NCBI RefSeq assembly: GCF_039540195.1
Contig: NZ_BAABEO010000036.1
Coordinates: forward strand, 1 to 64,000
Direction: 5' to 3'
Source of the DNA: Zafaria ginkgonis
GTDB taxonomy: Bacteria > Actinomycetota > Actinomycetes > Actinomycetales > Micrococcaceae
DNA: 64,000 nt
Notes under the pieces: generated by a model
Database searches by the model: none
What the model was told of the DNA's origin: nothing
The model's input: only the letters and a program-made list of their open reading frames with translations
In this document: piece by piece, positions 1 through 7,975 of the stretch
Layout: each line of letters opens with the position of its first letter
Numbering within the stretch: the stretch's first letter is position 1
Program-made: the position numbers and the translations under genes

Positions 1-517
1 GGCGCGGTTTTCATTGCCCCAGAAGCTGCCCCAAAAGCGGGACAGAGCCGGCCACGCTGGGGCAAAACCGGGGCTGCAGACGCGTTCAGCGCCCTGTTTA
101 GGGCCTTCCGGCTTACTCCCGGGCGCAGGCCCGGTCCCGGTGGGGCCCTAGCTGGCGAACCAATCTCGCGCCGCGGCCTCGGTCGCAGCTGTGCAGACGA
201 GTTTGAGATCCTTGGCGAGTTCGTCTCAATGCTGGCAGGGAGCGTATGCAGGTCGTATTACGGCGGGCATCATCACGGAGGTCTGCACATCACCCGGCCC
301 CAGGCCATCGTGATCGCCTCCGGGAGGCCCTTAAGACCGTCGCAGACGGCGATTCACACGTCCTCCACGCCGCGGTTCCTGGCCCGGTCGAGACACCGAG
401 CCGGTACTTTGGCGCTCTCGCCGCCGTCCCCTGCCCAGATCCCGAGGACTGCTGCACTCCATGGGCGAGCGGCAGGTGCCCCGATAGGCTGGAGGCCACA
501 GGGGAAAGGATTCAGCA
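1..517. other. Left edge, no convincing gene
   Basis: No reading frame here has both coding-like composition and a plausible start. The first 70 bases contain two direct 12-mers, TGCCCCAGAAGC (15-26) and TGCCCCAAAAGC (27-38), and an inverted partial copy GCTGGGGCA (56-64). They could be a protein-binding site or the edge of a mobile element. The rest of the stretch is GC-rich and shows nothing recognisable. Confidence 0.4.
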
Positions 518-877
518 ATGGGCACACCGCAGGACGAGCCGCTCCGGTCCGCCCGCGACCGCCGGCTGCGGGAGATCGAGGATCGGTTGATGGCCGAGGA
601 AGCAGAACGCGGCCGCGCCGAGCTCATCGTGAAGCTCAACAGGCAGCTTGGCCGGCCCACCGACCCGTCGATCGTTGCCCGCGCCGCGGGCGAAATGCCG
701 CCGCCGCTTCGGCCCGAGCGCCAGCGCCGGTTCGAGGAGATCTTCCAGGAACTGCTCATCGAAGAAGCAGACCGCGGCCGCGCCGGGCTCATCGTGAAGC
801 TCAACAGGCGGCTCGGCCGGCCTACCGACCCCGCCACTATCGAGCGCGCCCAGCGCAGGCCCCGAGGGGGCCGGTAA
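518..877 (+). CDS. Small hypothetical protein with internal duplication
   Basis: Unrecognised charged protein of 119 residues built from two tandem copies of one unit, 55 residues apart. Each copy holds a charged helix followed by RGRA-x-LIVKLNR-x-LGRPTDP (about residues 31-50 and 86-105). The DNA of the copies is still nearly identical (about 611-669 and 776-834), so the duplication is recent or under homogenisation. The ATG at 518 follows a good ribosome site (ggggaaagga). The stop is two bases before the GTG of the nucleotidyltransferase gene, so the two are probably co-translated. Small partner plus MNT enzyme is a common toxin-antitoxin layout, but no known antitoxin fold is recognised here. 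Confidence 0.7.
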   Translation: MGTPQDEPLRSARDRRLREIEDRLMAEEAERGRAELIVKLNRQLGRPTDPSIVARAAGEMPPPLRPERQRRFEEIFQELLIEEADRGRAGLIVKLNRRLGRPTDPATIERAQRRPRGGR

Positions 878-879
878 TC

Positions 880-1293
880 GTGGAGCCGCACCCGGCCCCG
901 GGCTGTATGCCGGCTACGGCGGAAGGCCGCAACAGGTTCCTCCGCCACCTGTCCCGAGTCATCGGCCGCTGGGAGCTGAAACCCGTCCAGGTCACTCTTT
1001 TCGGGTCGGCGGCTAGGGGGACGATGCGACCGGATTCGGACATCGACGTCCTATTCATCCTGCCCGACGGGGCATCGGACGAACTGCACGAGGCTATTGG
1101 CGACCTGGCCGTCGACGCTTACCGCGTCACGGGCAACGACGTGCGTCCGCTGGTCTACGAAATGTCGGAAGTAAGGCCTGCTGACGTCCTCACGTCCATC
1201 GTCCGGGAAGGCGTCCACGTGTACGGCGACCGGCATTTGCTCGCCAGGGTGGTCGGCGCGCGCAAGCAGCGTGGTCCCGAGGCCCGGCGGTAA
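880..1293 (+). CDS. Minimal nucleotidyltransferase (MNT domain)
   Basis: Predicted 137-residue protein of the DNA polymerase beta-like minimal nucleotidyltransferase family. The signature is FGSAARG followed by SDIDVLF, which supplies the GS motif and the two metal-binding aspartates. A third acidic position may lie in the segment NDVRPLVYE. Family members transfer NMP or AMP to proteins, tRNA or small molecules; many are halves of MNT-HEPN toxin-antitoxin pairs. The GTG at 880 starts two bases after the upstream stop; ATG at 907 is an alternative. No HEPN partner is visible, so the upstream repeat protein is the only candidate partner. The specific role is inference. Confidence 0.75.
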   Translation: MEPHPAPGCMPATAEGRNRFLRHLSRVIGRWELKPVQVTLFGSAARGTMRPDSDIDVLFILPDGASDELHEAIGDLAVDAYRVTGNDVRPLVYEMSEVRPADVLTSIVREGVHVYGDRHLLARVVGARKQRGPEARR

Positions 1294-1398
1294 GCATGAC
1301 GCCCTCGTGGGGTCGTGACATCTGAGCAGTGCACCAATAACTCAAAGCCGCCAACCGACACGTCCGCGATGAGAGGGCGGGGCGTACTGTGCACGTGG

Positions 1399-1526
1399 GA
1401 ACGTTGACGCATTGACGCATTGACGCATTGACGCATTGACGCATTGACGCAATGACTCGTTGATGCATTGGAACGTTGACGCAACGACGTAACGACGCAT
1501 TGCTGCATTGGAGCAATGACGCAATG
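1399..1526. repeat. Tandem array of sixteen 8-bp units (array 1)
   Basis: Sixteen uninterrupted octamers, most commonly ACGCATTG (five in a row at 1407-1446). Variants include gaacgttg, acgcaatg, actcgttg, atgcattg, acgcaacg, acgtaacg, ctgcattg and gagcaatg. The last five bases are nearly always CATTG, CAATG, CGTTG or CAACG, which form two reverse-complementary pairs. The exact 8-bp period without spacers suggests cooperative binding of a small DNA-binding protein, as at plasmid centromeres, iterons or ribbon-helix-helix operators. A related array lies at 5913-6016. Minus-strand frames with repeated MRQC/VNAS residues here are by-products of the repeat. Confidence 0.85.
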
Positions 1527-2847
1527 CCGTGGCGGGATCCGTTCCGGCGAAAGGCCCGTTTACCTTGGCATTGACCCGCCGTCACGCCCGCACTCGCAGA
1601 GGCCCGCCGAGCACTTGGTCGATGTCCGCGCGACGCCCGTTGCGCGCCTCGCTGCCGAGCGATTCGACATGCGGCGCCCCGCACACGCGCCGCCAACCGA
1701 GACGAACCTGCTGCATACCCTGCCAGCGCCGTGGTGCGGACGTCTTGTAGCCTCTCGCATCCGGGACGGTCCCTAACCTTTAGCTGCAGCGTCCTAACGA
1801 CGGGTTAGGACCTTAACCTGTCGTTGGAGGCCTGAGCTTGCCGCCGGTACCCGACAGCGGGCTTGCCTACGCAGCCCGAGCCCCCCGCCCGGCAGGGCCG
1901 TCGAGGGGCTGGTCTCCTAACCGTTGAACCGCATAGACGAAGACACGGGAGAGATGGAGCCCCGGGGCCCGGGGCGAACCGGCACGGGGCTGCGATGGGG
2001 AGCGAGGGGCCGCTAGGCGGCTCCGATCCGTGCAGTCCGTCCGACTTCTCCACCACGGTCGCGTCCACCGCGTCGTGGTTCCGCTCGCGCTCAACCAGCC
2101 GTCGGGTCGTCCTGAACCACGAGCCCCGTCACGCCCGGTGCGTCCTGCCTTCCGCGGCCTCGTCGACATCCACCGGCAGCTGGACCACCACGCCCGGGCG
2201 CCACGATCAGACACTTCTCCGGGCTAGGTTTCACCACCAGTGTGCCGTCCACGTTCCGGCCTGCGGATGCACCGTGCCTCGTGTCGTGCGGTACGACGTC
2301 TACGGTGCTGGTCCCGCTGCGGTTCGGCAGTTAACGCGCGGTGCCCGCCGTCCTGCCGTGGGACATGCAGTCGCCTCTATCCGCGCTTTTGCGCCGCCCT
2401 TATTTGTTACGTCCGTGGGCCGGGTGCGGCTTCTTAGCCGCAGGATGGGCGGCCCGCCCGGCAGCCAGCGCCGTTGGCACTCCGGGATCCTGCATGGTGT
2501 TCGGTTCGACTCCCGGCTAGTGGAGCAGCGCGGACATCGAGACGCGGTCACCGGCCGGGACCAAACCACCACGGGCACCAGACCCGAAAACCGAATCCCG
2601 TGCCCGGTGGGCCGAGCCTGCACCGAGGGCGCAGCACGTCCAGCCCGCCCCGGCTGAGGGGCTGACCCACCCGGAACGGCGAAGCCGGACGTCCACAGAC
2701 GGAGGAAGGGAAAATGATGGGGAAGCACGGAACGGGCCCGGGTGCACGGAACTGGCGATCCAGGCCCTTTCATTTTGTGGTGGAGCGAATATAAAACCGC
2801 ATGGATCACCGGTGTGGTGCCGCCACCTCTGGGGACCGGCGGTGCGC
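1527..2847. other. Long stretch without a convincing gene
   Basis: Several long open frames cross this 1.3 kb on both strands. Their translations are rich in R, P, S, G and C and look like open frames arising from GC-rich DNA; none has a recognisable domain or good ribosome site. The stretch contains a perfect small palindrome at 1791-1811, listed separately. Near 2503-2515 a sequence resembles a tRNA T-loop, but no cloverleaf forms around it. It may be plasmid non-coding backbone or decayed DNA. Confidence 0.4.
1791..1811. repeat. Inverted repeat GTCCTAAC-N5-GTTAGGAC
   Basis: Perfect 8-bp arms with a five-base centre. Related CCTAACC/CTTAACC elements lie nearby (about 1771-1778, 1811-1818 and 1916-1921), which suggests an operator or replication-associated site more than a terminator. 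No adjacent gene can be assigned. Confidence 0.45.
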
Positions 2848-3183
2848 ATGGTTCAGGGCATGAACGCACACGTCTTCCACTTCGTTCGGCAGCCGGGCTC
2901 CTCGATTGACCCCTCCCGGTTCATCGCCGCCGTCTCTGGCCTGGCCACCCCGCTCGGGCCCAAGGACCACGCCGACGTGATCGTCCTGAAGACCGGCGGG
3001 ACGATGCGTTCCTACCTGCGCATCGTGTGCGTCTGCGGCGCGGACCAGGTCGTCCTCGTCGTTGCGACCCCGATCAAATGGGGGTGTCCTTCGGTATCTT
3101 GGCGACATGTCTTCCACTGCCTCATCCTTCAGCTGGCTGCCTGCCGCCCTCGAGCCTGTCGCGCTGCGGCTGGCCCGCGCTGA
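2848..3183 (+). CDS. Hypothetical protein
   Basis: Unrecognised 111-residue frame. From the ATG at 2848 (or 2860) to about 3075 codon use is strongly G/C in third positions and the residues look protein-like (NAHVFHFVRQPG, then FIAAVSGLATPLGP). The last 35 codons run over the promoter and start of the next gene (ATG 3107) and lose that character. The true product may end differently, or the 3' part may be a frameshifted remnant. Ribosome-site support is weak for both ATGs. No function can be suggested. Confidence 0.4.
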   Translation: MVQGMNAHVFHFVRQPGSSIDPSRFIAAVSGLATPLGPKDHADVIVLKTGGTMRSYLRIVCVCGADQVVLVVATPIKWGCPSVSWRHVFHCLILQLAACRPRACRAAAGPR

Positions 3184-4168
3184 TGAGTTGGCCTTCCAGA
3201 TCGGCGACCTGATTTCGGCTTGGTCCTACGAGAGCCCCTTGGAGATGAAACAGGTCCGGAGGGGCGACCAGGTGGAGACGGTCCTGACGGCAATCCGCCC
3301 GGTCCCGCCACGGGCGTCGCTGCTCTTCAGTGAAGCGGTCAACCACATCCGGGCCGCGCTCGACAACATGGTCTGGCATCTGGTCGAGGCGGAACATGGG
3401 CCCCTGGAGGGGCGGGCGGCCCTGCTGGTCGCCATGCCGATCACTGAGACGCCGGAGGCCTTCGAGCGCTGGTGTAAGGCCAGGACGAAAGCGGGGCTCG
3501 CAGTCTTCGGCGGAGACTCGGCGCTGGCCACCCGGCTGCATACGCTGCAGCCGTTCGCCGACCGGCAGCAGGTGCCCTCAGTGGGCGCCACCCTGGCCTC
3601 TGTCATGGGGATCGAGGTGGAGACCGCCCACCCGCTCCAGCTCCTGCAGGCCTACTCCAACGCAGACAAACACCGCGCGGTCCGCATCGCGGTCGCCCGG
3701 ACGATCAGCAACCACAGCTCGTCGCCCCTGCTGAGCCAGGACCTTGCCCACCGCGAGTTGCGGGTCAGCGAGGTGCTGGCCCGCGCCACGTGGGGGACTC
3801 CGGTGCTCATGGAGACCAACACCGCCGCCATGGTGCAGAGGCCGGAGCCGTGGGCTGCGTGGGTGAACCCGGCCAAGGAACTCACCGCCATGCGCCGGTA
3901 CGTCGCCCAAGTCGCGGTTCCGGTGCTGCTGACTGGGCTCGAGCTCCCTTCGGGGCTCCCACCCGAGATCGACCTGGGGGACTCGAAGGCGGCCATCCGC
4001 GAGCGGCTGGAAGCCGGCGGGTACGATGACGCCGACATCCGTTTGACCGCCCTCGTGCAGGAGCGGTTCCGGATGGCGATGGACCGTGATTGGGCCTTCC
4101 CCGACGTCGTCGACGCGGCAGGCGACGGGTCTGCGTCCGTGCCAGACGAACCGGAAGTCCCGTGCTGA
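3107..4168 (+). CDS. Hypothetical protein
   Basis: Predicted 353-residue protein with good coding character throughout and no recognised catalytic motif. Around residues 75-95 it carries an amphipathic helix with NHIRAALDNMVWHLVEAEHG, and near residues 180-190 the segment LLQAYSNADKHR. Proteins of unknown function with such NHIRAALDN / NADKHR motifs are scattered in bacterial accessory regions. The start chosen is ATG 3107, immediately downstream of the promoter-like sequence ggtatcttggcgac. Its last codons overlap the start of the phosphoesterase gene, so the two are likely expressed together. Confidence 0.75.
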   Translation: MSSTASSFSWLPAALEPVALRLARADELAFQIGDLISAWSYESPLEMKQVRRGDQVETVLTAIRPVPPRASLLFSEAVNHIRAALDNMVWHLVEAEHGPLEGRAALLVAMPITETPEAFERWCKARTKAGLAVFGGDSALATRLHTLQPFADRQQVPSVGATLASVMGIEVETAHPLQLLQAYSNADKHRAVRIAVARTISNHSSSPLLSQDLAHRELRVSEVLARATWGTPVLMETNTAAMVQRPEPWAAWVNPAKELTAMRRYVAQVAVPVLLTGLELPSGLPPEIDLGDSKAAIRERLEAGGYDDADIRLTALVQERFRMAMDRDWAFPDVVDAAGDGSASVPDEPEVPC

Positions 4169-4938
4169 TCGCGGCTCTCGGCGACACACACGGGGATTTG
4201 GGCTGGACGAACGGGTCGATACGGGCCGCAGCCGCCGCCGGTGCACGGTTGCTCTTGCAGGTTGGAGACCTCGGCTTCGGGTGGCCCGGACCCGGCCGGG
4301 TCCGCGACTGGCTCAAGCTGGACGCCTGGGCGGGGCGGTGCGGTGTCGAGATGGTGTGGATCCGCGGGAACCACGACGTGGCCCCGGTGCCCGGCGAGCC
4401 GGACGGGCGAGGGCTGCTCCGCCAGGGGGAGTACATTTTCCACCTGCCCGATGGCCACCGCTTCACGGTCGACGGAGTGACGGTCGGCGGCCTCGGCGGA
4501 GCCACCAGTTGGGACCGGGAGTGGAGGCGCGAGGAAGAGTGGCGCAAACGCAAGCCGCGAACCCTCTGGTGGCCGGAGGAACCGGTGCAGGAGGCCGCCG
4601 CGGAGCGCCTGGCTGCCGGTGGTCCGGTGGATCTCCTGCTCACGCACGAGGTGCCAACGGGAGTGGTCGTACCATACCCGCACCGCGAGACGGAGGCGGA
4701 GCCCTTCGAGGGGTACTCACAGCAGGTTGACCGTGACCGCGGCCTGGTCGCGCGGGCCCGCGCAGCCGTCCGTCCGCGCACCCACGTGGCTGGCCACCAC
4801 CACATTCGCGCGACGCTGCCGGTGCCCGACGGCGGGGTCGTCGAGGTCCTGGGCCGCGACGGTGACCGGGAGGGGGCCCTGGTGCTGATCGACACGACGA
4901 CGTGGACGGTGGAGCCCCTGCACTGGAGGGGCAGCTAG
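4162..4938 (+). CDS. Calcineurin-like metallophosphoesterase
   Basis: Predicted 258-residue hydrolase with the ordered metal-ligand motifs of the calcineurin-like phosphoesterases: GDTHGD (residues 7-12), GDLGFG, GNHD, LLTHEVP and GHHH. The second block has GDLG in place of the usual GDxxDR, which often marks a divergent subgroup. The start is GTG 4162, overlapping the preceding stop by 7 bases with ggaag upstream; the earlier in-frame ATG gives an arginine-rich extension that belongs to the overlapping gene. Substrate unknown: nucleotide, diadenosine polyphosphate or protein phosphate are all possible. Confidence 0.85.
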   Translation: MLIAALGDTHGDLGWTNGSIRAAAAAGARLLLQVGDLGFGWPGPGRVRDWLKLDAWAGRCGVEMVWIRGNHDVAPVPGEPDGRGLLRQGEYIFHLPDGHRFTVDGVTVGGLGGATSWDREWRREEEWRKRKPRTLWWPEEPVQEAAAERLAAGGPVDLLLTHEVPTGVVVPYPHRETEAEPFEGYSQQVDRDRGLVARARAAVRPRTHVAGHHHIRATLPVPDGGVVEVLGRDGDREGALVLIDTTTWTVEPLHWRGS

Positions 4939-5038
4939 GCGGGAGGTGTTCGTGTCCCGAGCCGGGAATCGACTGCATGGCCTCCGGACCCAACAATGGC
5001 CGCCTCCGGGTCATCCCCGGAGGCGGCCGCTGGTCGAG

Positions 5039-5674
5039 CTAGGCTGCCCGCCGTTGCGCCCAGTCTTGGGGGAGTGACGCGGCCAGCGCCACGAACTTGG
5101 CAGCCAGCCGCTCATCCCATCCGCCGGTGCGCACGTGGTCGGTGAGCGCCTGGGCAACCAGCGCCCGTTGCCCCGGCGCCGTGCACCGGTCCAGGTAGGA
5201 TTCCGCCCGGCCCAGCCACTCAAGCGCTTCGGGGCCCGTCCCGGGGACCGCTCCGATCGTTGTCACGATCTTCCCAACCAGTCCGGCGGCCTTGGCCAAG
5301 TATTCCGTCTGCACCGCGGAGGCCTGTGGTGCGAACGGTCCCGGAACCGATTCCCCGCCCGGACCTCCAAATCCCAGCGCGGGAGCCACCGGCTGCACCT
5401 GCACGACCGGCGCCGGCCGCACGACGGGGATGGCCTGTGCCTGCGCGACGGCTGCCGCCCCGGCCTTCGTCCGCGCCTTCGCCACGCTCCGCTCCCGGCA
5501 CTTCTTGGCGGCGGCCTCCTTCGCGGCGCGGACCGCCTCCACCTCGGCCTAGCGTGCTGCGGCCCGTTCTCGCCGTGCCTCCTCCGCCCGGTCATCCAGG
5601 CGATCGAGCGCAGCGGTGTCGAGGCAGAGGGTCCTCATGCCTACCCAGAGTGGTGGCGCAGCCTTCTCGCTCAC
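5039..5674 (-). pseudogene. Hypothetical gene with in-frame amber codon
   Basis: Minus-strand frame that begins at GTG 5674 with an excellent ribosome site (GGGAGG, six bases before the start). It reads 41 codons, meets TAG at 5551-5549, then continues in the same frame for 169 codons to the stop at 5039. The residues on both sides of the TAG form one charged, alanine-rich helical segment (EEARRERAAAR, then AEVEAVRAAKEAAAKK). This implies a single gene broken by a CAG-to-TAG change, or an amber codon that is read through. If the truncated form is used, translation would restart at GTG 5542. The C-terminal part (about 110 residues) is helical and unrecognised. Confidence 0.65.
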
Positions 5675-5912
5675 GGACAGCCTCCCGGACGTGCGAAGGC
5701 CCGCCGACCCGGTTGGATACCTGGGACGACAGGCCTTCTTGCACAGTCACCACAAACGAATGAGCACCCGTATCCCATCCCATGCGCGCGACAGTCTGGG
5801 AGGCCGCTGACGCCCGCCGGTGGCGGTGGAAAGGGGACGCAGGTTTGGCCAAGAACTCCGGAGCATGAAAGACCGCTCCGCCCGGCAGGGGGCGACGCCC
5901 CCCGCGACTGCA

Positions 5913-6016
5913 GGGCGTTGCTTCATTGGTGCATTGACGCATCGACACATTGCTGCATTGACGCGTTGCATCATTGGCGTATTGCTGCATTGCTCCGTTG
6001 GGGCATTGCTTCAATG
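5913..6016. repeat. Tandem array of thirteen 8-bp units (array 2)
   Basis: Thirteen uninterrupted octamers: gggcgttg, cttcattg, gtgcattg, acgcatcg, acacattg, ctgcattg, acgcgttg, catcattg, gcgtattg, ctgcattg, ctccgttg, gggcattg, cttcaatg. The consensus is NNNCATTG, with the same period and core as array 1, which lies 4.4 kb to the left, but the units are more diverged. The two arrays bracket the phosphoesterase region. Likely binding sites for the same plasmid-maintenance or regulatory protein; the protein is not identified in this window. Confidence 0.8.
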
Positions 6017-6089
6017 AGCTAACAAGCGACACGGGACCGCTTCGAGACTGTTCTGGTCGCTTTGAACCCTTTGAACCGAGGCACGGAAA

Positions 6090-6114
6090 GGGCACTGCCC
6101 GATGGGCAGTGCCC
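6090..6114. terminator. Perfect 11-bp hairpin
   Basis: gggcactgccc - gat - gggcagtgccc is a perfect stem with a three-base loop. It sits just beyond the stop codon of the minus-strand GNAT gene and is followed on that strand by ttt. Probable intrinsic terminator for that gene. Confidence 0.7.
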
Positions 6115-6125
6115 ACTGTTTCGGA

Positions 6126-6686
6126 CTAGGCGGCGGCTTCCCGGGCCATCAGCCACGGGTCGAGGGTGCCGTGGGTGAGGGCGGGCTCGGTCAGGGCGAA
6201 CCCGAACCGCTGGTAGTAGCCGGTGAGGTGTTCCAGATCCCGCTCGTCGGGGCTCACGACGCAGAGCGTGTTGCCGGCTGCCGCGACTTCGTTGAGGAAC
6301 GCGCTGACGAGTGCACTACCGGTTTCCTGTCCACGGCGGTTGGGGTGGACGAACATCCCGACCAGATGGGAGCAGACGGCGTCTTCCGGAAGGTCGGCGT
6401 AGTCGGCCACGCGGTCCTGGCTGCCCTTTTTGAGCACTAAGCCCAGGCATACCAGACCGAACTCGAGGTCCTTGTGCAGCCCATCCTCACCGAAACCGCC
6501 CCTCCACCCAGCTTCTAGAAAGAGGTTTCCGATTGCATGCCAGAGTGTCTCGACAAACCGCCTGAGCCTTTGGTGACTTGTCGGCGGTGGGCAGGCTGTC
6601 GGTGGGGCCCGATGTCTATCGTATGTGCGGGAAAACAGCGAAATGGGTGGGCTTTTGCTGTGCTCCTGCGGGCGCGGGGCCGGCAT
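6126..6686 (-). CDS. GNAT-family acetyltransferase, N-terminus doubtful
   Basis: The C-terminal 110 residues carry the GNAT core: VGMFVHPNRRGQETGSAL (the acetyl-CoA pyrophosphate loop, R/Q-x-x-G-x-G/A type), then a strand with LCVVSPDE and the C-terminal GYYQRFGF block. The first 60 or so residues are proline- and arginine-rich with low-complexity character and do not resemble the GNAT N-terminal fold. No good ribosome site was found. The gene may be 5'-truncated or have an unidentified frameshift. Acceptor substrate unknown. A hairpin terminator follows directly. Confidence 0.5.
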   Translation of the reverse strand: MPAPRPQEHSKSPPISLFSRTYDRHRAPPTACPPPTSHQRLRRFVETLWHAIGNLFLEAGWRGGFGEDGLHKDLEFGLVCLGLVLKKGSQDRVADYADLPEDAVCSHLVGMFVHPNRRGQETGSALVSAFLNEVAAAGNTLCVVSPDERDLEHLTGYYQRFGFALTEPALTHGTLDPWLMAREAAA

Positions 6687-6767
6687 GTTTTATGGGAGGT
6701 GCGAGAAGCCGCAGGCAGCGTGCCCGACGCGCGGAAAATGTTTCGTCAGCATTGGCCTGACAATGCA

Positions 6768-6790
6768 TCCTGCAATCCACGGTTGCAGGA
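6768..6790. terminator. Weak hairpin downstream of oxidoreductase gene
   Basis: tcctgcaa - seven bases - ttgcagga, perfect 8-bp arms, about 60 bases past the stop of the minus-strand oxidoreductase gene. There is no clear U-tract, so it could also be an operator. Confidence 0.3.
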
Positions 6791-6852
6791 CAAGGCATAC
6801 AGCCGATTCAATCCGTTTGCACCATGCGTCGGAGAACCCGGAACTGAAAAGG

Positions 6853-7560
6853 TTAAAGGTCGCGGTAGCGCTTTGCTTGAGCCAGCGCGGCGGCGAGTTG
6901 CTCACGGGTGGCGGGATGGCCGGGATTGAAGCGGACGTCGAGGGGCGGCGCCTGGGCGCTGTCGCCGAAGTAGGGAATGTTGTAGGCCGGCAGGTCGCGC
7001 TGGAAGCGCCACCCCTCGGCCAAGGGGCCGGCGTCGAGGGTGTCGTAGCCGATCGAGTCAATAAACGCGGCAACGGTGTCCTTGGCGGCATGGTTGTTCC
7101 CGGCAATGGCCAGCACAGAGCGTTCTCGGTGGTTGTGGGGGCGGCCGAGCCGTCCCAGGTACAGGTAGTAAATGTTGTTGAAGGCCTTCACCACGTGGGA
7201 GCCGGGCAGATGGGCCTGGAGGAGTTCGCTGGTGGTGATGGACTCGTCGTCGAGTTCAGGGATGCGGCCGTCGCGCTCGGGGTAGTAGTTATTCGTGTCG
7301 ATGACGACCTTCCCGCGCAGCGGCTCGACGGGCACGCTGCGGTAGTCCTTCAGCGGGATGGTCACGACGACGAGGTCCCCTTGCTGGGCCGCCTCTTCGG
7401 GGGTTGCAGCGCGGGCCGAGTCGCCGAGGGCGGCGGTGAGCGCCCCGAGGGTGTGGGGTCCTCGGCTGTTGCTGAGGATGACGTCGTGGCCGCCGGCGAT
7501 GGCCAGACGGGCCAGGGTGCTGCCGATGAGGCCTGCTCCGATGAGTCCGATCGTTGCCAT
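6853..7560 (-). CDS. NADP oxidoreductase, F420-dependent type
   Basis: Predicted 235-residue Rossmann protein of the NADP-oxidoreductase / coenzyme F420-dependent family. The dinucleotide motif GAGLIG lies at residues 8-13, followed by the NADP-type contact SNSRGP and the family segment KAFNNIYY. Homologues reduce F420 or other flavin-like carriers with NADPH. Whether F420 is the partner here cannot be seen. It is the last of three minus-strand redox genes (with the NmrA-like and DsbA-like genes) that face an AraC regulator. A ribosome site (aaggagcaacc) precedes ATG 7560. Confidence 0.8.
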   Translation of the reverse strand: MATIGLIGAGLIGSTLARLAIAGGHDVILSNSRGPHTLGALTAALGDSARAATPEEAAQQGDLVVVTIPLKDYRSVPVEPLRGKVVIDTNNYYPERDGRIPELDDESITTSELLQAHLPGSHVVKAFNNIYYLYLGRLGRPHNHRERSVLAIAGNNHAAKDTVAAFIDSIGYDTLDAGPLAEGWRFQRDLPAYNIPYFGDSAQAPPLDVRFNPGHPATREQLAAALAQAKRYRDL

Positions 7561-7975
7561 GGTTGCTCCTTAGTGTGTTGAGGCGGGATTTTCTGGAATG
7601 CTCGTGGCCGATGAAAGGCGTTCCGTGGAGCAGGCCTTGGAGAGCGAGGACGAAATGGGGTTATCGGCCGAATAGGCTGCGCGTACCGAAACCGATGCGG
7701 TAGAACTTGAGGGCACCGTGTTCGAGGACATCACGCATCAGGGCCTCATGCGGAACGGCGATGAGGGGCTCTCTCTTTTCTGTCCGGTCCAAGATCCGGT
7801 CCGCGATAGTGGACGGAAAACGCCAGGGACAATTCGTCGATGCAGGGGCCGGCCTGGTGGTTGGCCATGGGTTTACTGCCCGACAGTCGATATATGCCAT
7901 GCAGGCGGTTGCGGCGCGGAACGGGGCAAGCGGCACTGATTCCGTGCGTGCCCACCCCGTTCCACGGTTTCGGGA
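7561..7975. other. Intergenic, possible gene remnant
   Basis: No complete gene is supported. A minus-strand frame ending at 7661 contains about 45 residues of protein-like composition (DRTEKREPLIAVPHEAL, then RDVLEHGALKFYRIGFG), but its N-terminal half is not protein-like and it lacks a ribosome site. It may be the tail of a decayed gene. The left end holds the leader and ribosome site of the oxidoreductase gene. Confidence 0.35.

Noticed and set aside
229..1293. Single 354-codon plus-strand frame
   Set aside because: Its first two thirds are R/P-rich non-coding and overlap the 119-residue gene in another frame. Only the part from GTG 880 encodes the nucleotidyltransferase.
1342..1508. Minus-strand frames with repeated MRQC/VNAS residues
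   Set aside because: They are translations of the octamer array; the 8-bp period repeats through three frames and gives artificial repeats.
1399..1526. CRISPR-like array
   Set aside because: Units are 8 bp with no unique spacers and no cas genes nearby.
2495..2520. tRNA-like T-loop (GGTTCGACTCCCGG)
   Set aside because: The T-stem has mismatches and no D-arm, anticodon arm or acceptor stem can be formed upstream.
1863..2657. 264-codon plus-strand frame
   Set aside because: Low-complexity R/P/S/T-rich translation, no ribosome site, no domain; open by GC bias.
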